Shown: positions 13,850 to 21,234 of the stretch, one piece after another
How the letters are laid out: each line of letters starts with the position of its first letter
How positions within the stretch are numbered: position 1 is the stretch's first letter
Source: Marinoscillum luteum
Lineage (GTDB): Bacteria > Bacteroidota > Bacteroidia > Cytophagales > Cyclobacteriaceae
Assembly (NCBI RefSeq): GCF_044005705.1
Contig: NZ_JBIPKE010000013.1
Coordinates: 186,001-250,000 of the forward strand
Direction: 5' to 3'
Length of the DNA: 64,000 nt
Position numbers and translations under genes: made by a program
Notes under the pieces: model-generated
What the model was told of the DNA's origin: nothing
What the model saw: only the letters and a program-made list of their open reading frames with translations
Database searches by the model: none

Positions 13850-15553
13850 ATGAAAATTATTAAATCAGGACTCGTACTAGCGTTACTACCCATTTTGATG
13901 TTCGTGGGTTGTGACAAGGACAAAGACCCAGTGTTGGTGTCTCCGGATGTGGTGTCGACCGCCCCGGCTGATGATGCCACCGGAATCGCCGTTACGGCTG
14001 CTGTAGAATTCAATTTCTTGGCTGATATGAATCCTGAAACCATAAATAGCACCACGGTGGTACTCATGGAAGGAACTAATAAGGTTGCGACAACAGTGAG
14101 CTATGCCAATAAAAAGGTAACAATGACCCCAGTGGCTAACCTGAAGAACAGTACCGTGTATACGGCTACTGTCAAGACGGGTGCCGAAAGTGAACTTGGT
14201 GCTGCTTTGGAAAACGACTTCACGATCACCTTCACCACTGTGGCGGAGGTTGACAATGAGGCTCCGGTTATCAGCTCTACGAGTCCTTTGGCTAATGCAG
14301 TTGATATAACAAATGGTAATTCGGTGTCCATAGTATTTAATGAGCCCATGAACCCTGCGACCATCAACGTGACCACTTTTACTTTGGTGAAAGGAACCAC
14401 AGCTGTAGCAGGAGAGGTCTCGTATGTAGATAACACTGCTACATTCACTGCCACCGAAAGCTTTGAGTCATATACCGCTTATACTGCCAGGATCACTACA
14501 GGAGCTCAGGATTTGGCCGGAAATGGATTGGCTGCTGATACCGAGTGGAGTTTTACAACCACAGATTTCGCAGCGCCATTTATCAATTCTACCGCTCCTC
14601 TTAGTGATGCTACGGGAGTTGCCAGAAATAAAACAGTGTCTGTCGTATTTAATGAGCCAATGGATCCTGCTACAATAAGTGCCGCCACCTTCCAGTTGAA
14701 GAATGGAACTACTTCTGTACCTGGGGTAGTAGCTTATTCTGGCACTACGGCCACTTTTACTTCAACCACAATTCTAGAAGCGAGTACGGTTTACACGGCG
14801 CAGATTACCACAGGCGCACAGGATCTGTCGGGAAATGGATTAGCTAATAACGAGAGCTGGAGCTTTACCACTGGTGAGGTAACCGCCACTCTTGCTATGG
14901 TCAACCTAGGTGGGGCGAGCAACTATGTGATCCTAGCGAAGACTGCCATCAACAACAGCTCCACTTCTGCCATCACTGGACATTTGGGATTGAGCCCGGC
15001 AGCTACCTCATACATCACTGGTTTGGATTTAGTAGATGCTACAGGGTATGCCACTTCTTCTCAGGTAACAGGTAATGTGTATGCAGCTGACATGGCGGAC
15101 CCCACACCAGTCAACCTGACTACTGCCGTAAATGATATGATCACGGCTTATAATGATGCGGCAGGAAGACCCACACCTGAGTTTCTTGAATTAGGAACAG
15201 GAAACATAGGTGGAATGACCTTATCTGCTGGTCTATATAGGTGGACATCTACGGTGACCATCCCGGCAGATGTTACCCTCACGGGTGCTGCTGATGATGT
15301 TTGGATCTTCCAAATCTCAGGTGACCTTACTCAGAGCAGTGCCATCAATATGACGTTGAATGGTGGTGCTCAGGCCAAGAACATTTTCTGGCAGGTAGCA
15401 GGAGAGGCGACTTTAGGAGCCAATTCACACTTTGAAGGTAATATTCTCTCAATGACAGGGATTACATTCCTCACCGGTGCTTCTATAAACGGACGTGCTC
15501 TGGCTCAAACTGCGGTCATTCTTGACGCCAATGCAGTGACTAAGGTGCAATAA
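13850..15553 (+). CDS. Ice-binding-like lipoprotein with three Ig-like (Big_5) domains
   Basis: This 567-residue lipoprotein has its lipidated Cys at 21 (MFVGC) followed by DKDKD, a likely surface-export signal. Three Big_5/SbsA-type Ig-like repeats follow at about 34-130, 135-235 and 238-337; each has a P-x-D/N-A-x-x-I/V-A start, an FNEPMDPATI-type strand and a TAxITTGAQDLxGNGL end. The last 225 residues are a DUF3494 ice-binding domain: GHLGLSPAATSYITG, MITAYNDAAGRPTP, GNIGGMTLSAGLYRW, NIFWQVAGEATLGANSHF, ITFLTGASINGRAL. The Ig-like stalk should hold the domain away from the outer membrane, as in surface ice adhesins. It is a paralogue of the gene at 12931. A strong terminator follows. Confidence 0.88.
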   Translation: MKIIKSGLVLALLPILMFVGCDKDKDPVLVSPDVVSTAPADDATGIAVTAAVEFNFLADMNPETINSTTVVLMEGTNKVATTVSYANKKVTMTPVANLKNSTVYTATVKTGAESELGAALENDFTITFTTVAEVDNEAPVISSTSPLANAVDITNGNSVSIVFNEPMNPATINVTTFTLVKGTTAVAGEVSYVDNTATFTATESFESYTAYTARITTGAQDLAGNGLAADTEWSFTTTDFAAPFINSTAPLSDATGVARNKTVSVVFNEPMDPATISAATFQLKNGTTSVPGVVAYSGTTATFTSTTILEASTVYTAQITTGAQDLSGNGLANNESWSFTTGEVTATLAMVNLGGASNYVILAKTAINNSSTSAITGHLGLSPAATSYITGLDLVDATGYATSSQVTGNVYAADMADPTPVNLTTAVNDMITAYNDAAGRPTPEFLELGTGNIGGMTLSAGLYRWTSTVTIPADVTLTGAADDVWIFQISGDLTQSSAINMTLNGGAQAKNIFWQVAGEATLGANSHFEGNILSMTGITFLTGASINGRALAQTAVILDANAVTKVQ

Positions 15554-15590
15554 AATTGTAAGGTAAGGTTAGTAGAGTAGTTTAGTAAAG

Positions 15591-15620
15591 ACCATCCCGG
15601 ATTTTTGGGATGGTTTTTTT
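15591..15620 (+). terminator. Intrinsic terminator after ice-binding gene
   Basis: An 8-bp stem (15591-15598 with 15607-15614) with an 8-base loop is followed by an unbroken T-run. It lies 38 bases after the stop codon. Confidence 0.88.
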
Positions 15621-15709
15621 GTGCTTTTCTGGAGAATGAGTTCACTTTGAGCAGATACAGCCGATGGCTTGATAAAGGGTTGCGATCCTATTTACATTAG
15701 AAACATTAG

Positions 15710-15871
15710 GTTAAAAAAAGCGGCTATGCTGCTAAAAGAGAAAAAATACAAGTCCCTGAAGTAGAGATAATTACGGGTTTTTTTGACGTGTTTTATTTTA
15801 CTAAATCCTTCAATGAATTCTATAAGTCTACTTCAGGTGAGTTTGTGAAAATGAGTAAAACAGGAATATAG
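15710..15871 (+). pseudogene. AraC-type HTH remnant
   Basis: From 15710 to a TAG at 15869-15871 one frame reads 53 codons that end in an AraC-family C-terminal HTH pattern: EIITGFFDVFYFTKSFNEF then YKSTSGEFVKMSKTGI. Compare the family consensus GF-D-x-x-YF-x-K-x-F and P-x-E-F. No start codon with a sensible N terminus exists; a stop lies directly upstream in frame and no other HTH half or sensor part is visible. It is best read as the decayed end of an AraC-type or hybrid two-component regulator. Its position before the arabinose operon suggests a lost former regulator. Confidence 0.6.
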
Positions 15872-16101
15872 TCTGAAGAAAAAGCCTGGTAAATAAATCA
15901 ATGGAATACCACCTATATAACTTGATCAGATTCGTATTTGCTTCTTCATAGTGAATGTGTAGCCTTCCCGTAGGTTACAGCTCCCACCACTTACTGCCCT
16001 TAAAGCGACCTCTGCCAAGAGGGCCCAGCAAGCATCAGGCCTCATGCAGAGCGTGCAACCTCATCCACTAAGTTTCCAGTGCAGTTTATCATCAACTATT
16101 T
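15872..16101. other. Intergenic stretch with GC-richer structured segment
   Basis: Between the AraC remnant and araB, 15959-16051 is richer in GC than its surroundings and can fold twice: GTAGCC (15959-15964) with GGTTAC (15973-15978), and CTCTGC (16010-16015) with GCAGAG (16046-16051) enclosing GAGGGCC (16019-16025) with GGCCTC (16038-16043). There is no open frame. It could be a structured RNA, or debris of a mobile element; neither is shown. Confidence 0.4.
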
Positions 16102-16124
16102 ATAAGTGTTTAATTTACACTTAT
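16102..16124 (+). promoter_or_regulatory. Palindromic operator before araBDA operon
   Basis: ATAAGTGT-N7-ACACTTAT is a perfect 8-7-8 inverted repeat 47 bases before the araB ATG. A near copy with the same spacing precedes the transporter gene at 23334-23356, so it is very likely the binding site of the arabinose regulator, which is not in the window. A weak -7 candidate TAATTTGG is at 16139-16146. Confidence 0.75.
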
Positions 16125-16171
16125 TTAAATATTTTGAGTAATTTGGTTCCTTGAAATATGTCAATATCCAT

Positions 16172-17836
16172 ATGGAAAAACAATATGTAATTGGATTGGA
16201 CTTTGGTACCGACTCTGTGCGGTCAGTGTTGGTGGATAGTGCCAACGGCAGCACCCTCGGCAGTCAGGTGCATTGGTATAATCGTTGGCGCGAGGGCCTC
16301 TATTGCGATTCGCTCACCAATCGCTTTAGACAGCATCCACTGGATCACATAGAAGGAATGGAGGTCACCATTAGAGAGGTGGTGAAGGAGACAGGGGTGA
16401 ACCCGGCCTCAGTGAAGGGTATTTGTATTGATACCACAGGCTCGTCGCCCATTCCGGTGGATGCCAGCGGTACGGCACTTTCGCTGCTGCCCGGTTTTGA
16501 GGAGAACCCCAACGCCATGATGGTACTTTGGAAGGACCACACGGCCATTGCAGAAGCAGCAGAGATCAATACATTGGCACGCACCTGGGGTGGGGAGGAC
16601 TTCACCCGGTTTGAAGGGGGGATTTATTCCTCGGAGTGGTTTTGGGCCAAAATCCTGCACATCTCGCGCGAAGATGAGGCGATAAAAGCTGCAGCGCATT
16701 CGTGGGTGGAGCATTGCGACCTGATGACGTTTCTGCTCACAGGGGCAAGTGATCTGAATGGGTTAAAGAGATCGCGCTGTGCGGCAGGGCACAAGGCCAT
16801 GTGGCACGAGCACTGGGGCGGATTGCCAGCAGATGCGTTTTTGGCCAAACTGGATCCACATATGGTCACCTTGAAAAAACACCTTTATCAGGACACTTAT
16901 ACTTCGGATCAGGCAGCGGGTAAACTGAGTGCTGAGTGGGCAGAGCGGCTGGGACTCACCACCGATGTGGTGATAGCCGTGGGCACTTTCGATGCGCACT
17001 CAGGAGCAGTAGGGGCAGAGGTGGAGGAGAATACGCTCGTACGTGTGATGGGCACTTCTACCTGCGACATTATAGTCTCTGGCAAGGACGTGATTGGTGA
17101 GCGTACCGTCAAAGGCATCTGCGGACAGGTGGATGGTTCGGTACTGCCCGGCATGGTGGGACTGGAAGCCGGCCAGTCGGCATTTGGAGATGTGCTGGCA
17201 TGGTTCAGAGACATTGTCTCATGGCCTATAGACCAGCTCATCGCTAAGTCTAATCTGCTTACGCCCGAGCAGATCGAACAGCTCAAAGGCGACGTAATCG
17301 TGGAGCTCTCACGGCAGGCAGAGCAGACCCCGGTAAGTGAGAGCGCACCCGTAGCCCTCGACTGGGTGAATGGCAGACGCACCCCGGATGCCAACCAGTC
17401 CTTAAAGGCCGCTATAGTGAATCTGAGTTTGGGAACTGGCGCACCACATATTTTTCGCGCCCTGGTAGAAGCCATTTGTTTTGGATCCAAAAGGATTGTC
17501 AAACGCTTCGAAGAGGAGGGCGTCACTATCAGCACCATAGTGGGCATTGGCGGTGTGGCCAAGAAGTCAGGCTTTGTGATGCAGACCCTGGCGGATGTGA
17601 TGAATATGCCGATCAAAATAGCTGTGTCAGATCAGGCTCCGGCATTGGGCTCAGCCATGTATGCGGCAGTTGCCGCAGGGATTTACCCATCTATGAAGGA
17701 GTCGGTAGCAGCCATGGGAAATGGCTTTGAAAAGACCTACTACCCCAGACCGGATATGATCAGGATATACGAGGAACTTTATACCAAATACGAGGCACTC
17801 GGTGCCTTTGTAGAAACCAATATCAACAACAGGTAA
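16172..17836 (+). CDS. araB: Ribulokinase
   Basis: This 554-residue FGGY kinase phosphorylates L-ribulose with ATP in L-arabinose breakdown. The N terminus YVIGLDFGTDSVRSVLVD is the phosphate-1 motif; GICIDTTGSSPIPVD, the WKDHTA loop, VIAVGTFDAHSGAVGAEV, VRVMGTSTCDI, and the second FGGY signature area GLEAGQSAFGDVLAWF follow the AraB order. IVGIGGVAKKSGFVMQTLADV holds the adenosine site. Length is normal for AraB. The ATG at 16172 is chosen because an earlier TTG at 16151 adds seven residues not found in relatives. araD starts one base after the stop, so they are cotranscribed. The upstream palindrome suggests arabinose-dependent control. Confidence 0.96.
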   Translation: MEKQYVIGLDFGTDSVRSVLVDSANGSTLGSQVHWYNRWREGLYCDSLTNRFRQHPLDHIEGMEVTIREVVKETGVNPASVKGICIDTTGSSPIPVDASGTALSLLPGFEENPNAMMVLWKDHTAIAEAAEINTLARTWGGEDFTRFEGGIYSSEWFWAKILHISREDEAIKAAAHSWVEHCDLMTFLLTGASDLNGLKRSRCAAGHKAMWHEHWGGLPADAFLAKLDPHMVTLKKHLYQDTYTSDQAAGKLSAEWAERLGLTTDVVIAVGTFDAHSGAVGAEVEENTLVRVMGTSTCDIIVSGKDVIGERTVKGICGQVDGSVLPGMVGLEAGQSAFGDVLAWFRDIVSWPIDQLIAKSNLLTPEQIEQLKGDVIVELSRQAEQTPVSESAPVALDWVNGRRTPDANQSLKAAIVNLSLGTGAPHIFRALVEAICFGSKRIVKRFEEEGVTISTIVGIGGVAKKSGFVMQTLADVMNMPIKIAVSDQAPALGSAMYAAVAAGIYPSMKESVAAMGNGFEKTYYPRPDMIRIYEELYTKYEALGAFVETNINNR

Positions 17837-17837
17837 G

Positions 17838-18539
17838 ATGTCAAAATACCAAGAACTTAAAAGAACATGCTATGAAGCCAATATGGAGCTTCCGGCGCAG
17901 GGGCTAGTCATTTTCACGTTTGGAAATGTGAGCGCTGTAGACCGGCAGGAGGGTGTGTTTGCCATCAAACCCAGTGGGGTGGATTATGCCGTGCTGAGGC
18001 CAGAGGATATTGTGATCGTGGACTTTGACTGCCAGGTGGTGGAGGGAACTATGCGCCCTTCGTCTGATACCAAAACACATGCTTTTCTATACCGCGAATG
18101 GTCGGAGATAGGCGGCATCAGTCATACACATGCTACCTACTCGGTAGCGTGGGCGCAGGCCCAGCAGGACATTCCCATTTTTGGAACTACCCATGCGGAT
18201 TACCTGACTTCCGACATTCCATGTGCACCGCCCATGGGTGATGAACTCATCAAAGGCAACTATGAGCACATGACAGGGCAGCAGATTGTGGATTGTTTTA
18301 CAGAAAAAGGGCTTTCCTATCAGGAGGTGGAGATGGTGCTGCTGGGTAATCATGGGCCTTTTACCTGGGGGAAAACGGCTGCTAAGTCGGTGTTTAATAG
18401 CAAACTACTGGAAGAACTGGCCCGCATGGCTTACCTCACCCTGCAAATCAACCCTGATGCGCCCAGACTCAAGGAAGCACTGATCAAGAAACACTGGGAA
18501 AGAAAACATGGCAAGGACGCCTATTACGGACAAAACTAG
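17838..18539 (+). CDS. araD: L-ribulose-5-phosphate 4-epimerase
   Basis: This 233-residue class II aldolase-like enzyme converts L-ribulose 5-phosphate to D-xylulose 5-phosphate. Diagnostic parts are LPAQGLVIFTFGNVSAVDR, FAIKPSGVDY, MRPSSDTKTHAFLY, the zinc-binding GGISHTHATYSVAWAQ and FGTTHADYL, and VLLGNHGPFTWGKTA with the third His. It sits one base after araB and 13 bases before araA. Length is that of E. coli AraD (231). All pathway residues I can recognise are present. Confidence 0.96.
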   Translation: MSKYQELKRTCYEANMELPAQGLVIFTFGNVSAVDRQEGVFAIKPSGVDYAVLRPEDIVIVDFDCQVVEGTMRPSSDTKTHAFLYREWSEIGGISHTHATYSVAWAQAQQDIPIFGTTHADYLTSDIPCAPPMGDELIKGNYEHMTGQQIVDCFTEKGLSYQEVEMVLLGNHGPFTWGKTAAKSVFNSKLLEELARMAYLTLQINPDAPRLKEALIKKHWERKHGKDAYYGQN

Positions 18540-18552
18540 AACCAACAATACG

Positions 18553-20049
18553 ATGAAGAAATTGAATGAATATGAGGTGTGGTTTGTCACCGGTAGCCAG
18601 GATTTATACGGAGCAGAAATCTTAAAGAATGTAGCGGTACACTCAGAGGAGATAGCCAAAGGACTGAGTGATAGTGTGCAGATACCTGTGCAGGTGGTGT
18701 ATAAGCCTGTGGTGAAAAGCCCTGAGGAAATCTATCAGGTATGTCAGCAGGCCAATGTGGCGGAAGGTTGTATCGGTCTGGTAGTATGGATGCATACTTT
18801 CTCTCCTGCCAAAATGTGGATCAGGGGATTGGATATCCTGAAAAAGCCGTTGGCCCATTTTCACACCCAATACAACACGGAGATTCCATGGGGCGAGATC
18901 GACATGGACTTCATGAACGAAAATCAATCGGCCCATGGGGGGCGTGAGTTTGGCTTTATGGCTAGTAGATTGAGAAAAAACAGAAAAGTGATTGTCGGTC
19001 ATTGGAAGGATGAGTCAGCTCGCAAAAAACTGGGGGTGTGGACAAGGGCCGCTGCCGGTTGGCATGTATGGCAGACCACCAAAGTGGCTCGGATAGGAGA
19101 CAATATGCGGGAAGTGGCCGTCACTGAGGGTGACAAAATAGAGGCTCAGATTCGCTTTGGATTTTCTGTGAATGGCTATGGTATAGGTGATGTAGTTGCC
19201 CACCTCAATGAAGTCTCCAATGCGCAGGTAGAAGCGTTGGTGAAAGAATACGACGCACAATATATCATTTCACCTGAAACCCTCAAGAGTCAGTATTTGA
19301 AGGATGCGGCTAAGATTGAACTGGGGCTGAGGAGTTTTATGGAGGAGGGAGGCTTTGGAGCCTTTACAGATACTTTTGAAGATTTGCATGGATTCAAGCA
19401 GCTACCAGGAATCGCCGCACAGCGACTGATGGCAGACGGGTATGGGTTCGCTGGCGAAGGAGATTGGAAAACCGCTGCCCTGTTGAGAGCAGTGAAAGTA
19501 ATGGGCCAGGGATTGGAAGGTGGTAGCTCTTTTATGGAAGACTATACCTATGACTTCCGTGATGGTAGAAGTAGGGTTTTGGGGTCACACATGCTGGAGA
19601 TATGCCCTTCCATTGCCATGGGCAAAGCCCGGTGTGAAGTGCACCCATTAGGCATTGGTGGCAAAGAAGATCCCGCCAGGCTGGTTTTCGATGTAGATGC
19701 CGGACCAGCTATCAATGTATCGCTGATCGATATGGGCACCCGATTCAGAATGATTGTTAATGAGGTGGAAGCAGTGAAACCTGAGCACGAGTTGCCAAAG
19801 TTGCCGGTGGCCCGGGTGCTTTGGGATCCTCTGCCCAACCTTCCTGTAGCTGCCGAAGCATGGATATTAGCTGGTGCGGCACATCATTCAGTCTTTAGTA
19901 AAGCCATCAATACGGAGTATATTGAAGATTTCGCTGAAATGGCCGGGGTGGAATTGGTGGTGATTGATAAGGATACAAAGCCTCGTCAATTCAAAGATCA
20001 ATTACATTGGAATGAAGTATATTATCACCTTTTTCAAAATAAAATGTAA
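18553..20049 (+). CDS. araA: L-arabinose isomerase
   Basis: A 498-residue enzyme that isomerises L-arabinose to L-ribulose using Mn2+. It opens with YEVWFVTGSQDLYGAEILK, the AraA signature, and contains WMHTFSPAKMWI, HTQYNTEIPW, RIGDNMREVAVTEGDK, the metal-binding region with QRLMADGYGFAGEGDWKT and FMEDYTYDF, then LEICPSIA, and AWILAGAAHHSVFS near the end. The ATG at 18553 is preferred to an upstream ATG at 18508 inside araD, because AraA proteins begin a few residues before this signature. It is the third gene of the araBDA-galM-tkt operon. Confidence 0.96.
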   Translation: MKKLNEYEVWFVTGSQDLYGAEILKNVAVHSEEIAKGLSDSVQIPVQVVYKPVVKSPEEIYQVCQQANVAEGCIGLVVWMHTFSPAKMWIRGLDILKKPLAHFHTQYNTEIPWGEIDMDFMNENQSAHGGREFGFMASRLRKNRKVIVGHWKDESARKKLGVWTRAAAGWHVWQTTKVARIGDNMREVAVTEGDKIEAQIRFGFSVNGYGIGDVVAHLNEVSNAQVEALVKEYDAQYIISPETLKSQYLKDAAKIELGLRSFMEEGGFGAFTDTFEDLHGFKQLPGIAAQRLMADGYGFAGEGDWKTAALLRAVKVMGQGLEGGSSFMEDYTYDFRDGRSRVLGSHMLEICPSIAMGKARCEVHPLGIGGKEDPARLVFDVDAGPAINVSLIDMGTRFRMIVNEVEAVKPEHELPKLPVARVLWDPLPNLPVAAEAWILAGAAHHSVFSKAINTEYIEDFAEMAGVELVVIDKDTKPRQFKDQLHWNEVYYHLFQNKM

Positions 20050-20070
20050 TCGTTATTAACTTGCGGCCAA

Positions 20071-21201
20071 ATGAAAAATAGAAATATCCTTTTTCTTGCA
20101 TTAATTATTCTTGGATTTGCTTGTGCTCAGCAGGAGGCACCTCAGGCAACCCTGACCAGCGCTCCGTTCGGGATATTGCCCAATGGAGATTCTGTAACTC
20201 TTTTTACACTCACCAATGCCAATGGATTGTCCATGGATGTGATGACCTATGGAGGGATCGTCACTGCACTTAGGGTTCCCGACCGTGATGGGAAGCTAGA
20301 AGATGTGGTGCTGGGCTATGACAATCTGGATGGCTACTTGAAGTCCTCTCCATATTTTGGAGCTCTGATCGGCCGTTACGGAAACAGGATCGCGGATGGT
20401 AGGTTTACACTGGATAGCGTGGAATATACCCTGGTTCAGAACAATGGTAAAAACCATTTGCACGGCGGAACGGTAGGTTTTGATAAAGTGAACTGGACTG
20501 CTACATCTGTGGATGTAGAAGGGGGTGTGGCCCTGGGGCTTACATATGTAAGTGTAGATGGAGAAGAGGGCTACCCAGGTAACTTGACCACACAGGTGAT
20601 CTACACCCTGACCAACGAGAACGAATGGAAGGTGAACTATGAAGCCACTACTGACAAGCGTACTGTTGTGAATCTTACCCAGCACACCTATTTCAATCTT
20701 TCTTCCATGAAGGAAGACATCCTGAATCATGAGTTGGTTTTGAATGCGCCAGCGTTCCTGCCGGTAGATAGCACCCTCATTCCAACAGGGGAATTGAGAC
20801 CAGTAGCAGATACCCCGTTTGATTTCACCTCTGGCAAGCCTATTGGCAGAGACATTTTGAAGGATAATACTCAGTTAACCTATGGTTTGGGTTTTGATCA
20901 TTGCTGGGTGTTGGAGAAGTCAAATAAGAAGATGAATTTTGCAGCCTCTGTGTATGAGCCAGTGAGTGGCAGGTTCATGGAGATATACACTGAGGAGCCG
21001 GCGATCCAGTTTTATTCAGGTAATTTCCTGGATGGATCGATCACCGGGAAAAACAGCACCGTGTACAACCATAGAAATGGGTTGTGTCTGGAAACACAAC
21101 ATTACCCTGATTCACCCAATCAACCCGAATTTCCAAGTGTGGTGCTTAGCCCTGGTGAGACGTATCGCACCAGCACCGTGATGAAGTTTTCAACTAAGTA
21201 A
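20071..21201 (+). CDS. galM: Aldose 1-epimerase, lipoprotein
   Basis: This 376-residue mutarotase interconverts sugar anomers. The N terminus IILGFACAQQ is a lipobox (Cys18), so it is a periplasmic or surface lipoprotein, unlike cytoplasmic E. coli GalM. Family motifs are MTYGGIVTALRVPDRDG, FGALIGRYGNRIADG, KNHLHGG (catalytic His), NLTQHTYFNL (second His), GFDHCWVL and GLCLETQHYPDSPNQPEFP with the catalytic Glu. In this operon it likely presents the right arabinose anomer to the transporter or isomerase. It follows araA by 21 bases. Confidence 0.93.
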   Translation: MKNRNILFLALIILGFACAQQEAPQATLTSAPFGILPNGDSVTLFTLTNANGLSMDVMTYGGIVTALRVPDRDGKLEDVVLGYDNLDGYLKSSPYFGALIGRYGNRIADGRFTLDSVEYTLVQNNGKNHLHGGTVGFDKVNWTATSVDVEGGVALGLTYVSVDGEEGYPGNLTTQVIYTLTNENEWKVNYEATTDKRTVVNLTQHTYFNLSSMKEDILNHELVLNAPAFLPVDSTLIPTGELRPVADTPFDFTSGKPIGRDILKDNTQLTYGLGFDHCWVLEKSNKKMNFAASVYEPVSGRFMEIYTEEPAIQFYSGNFLDGSITGKNSTVYNHRNGLCLETQHYPDSPNQPEFPSVVLSPGETYRTSTVMKFSTK

Positions 21202-21234
21202 AAAATTTTTAAATAAAATCACCTAATTAAGGCA

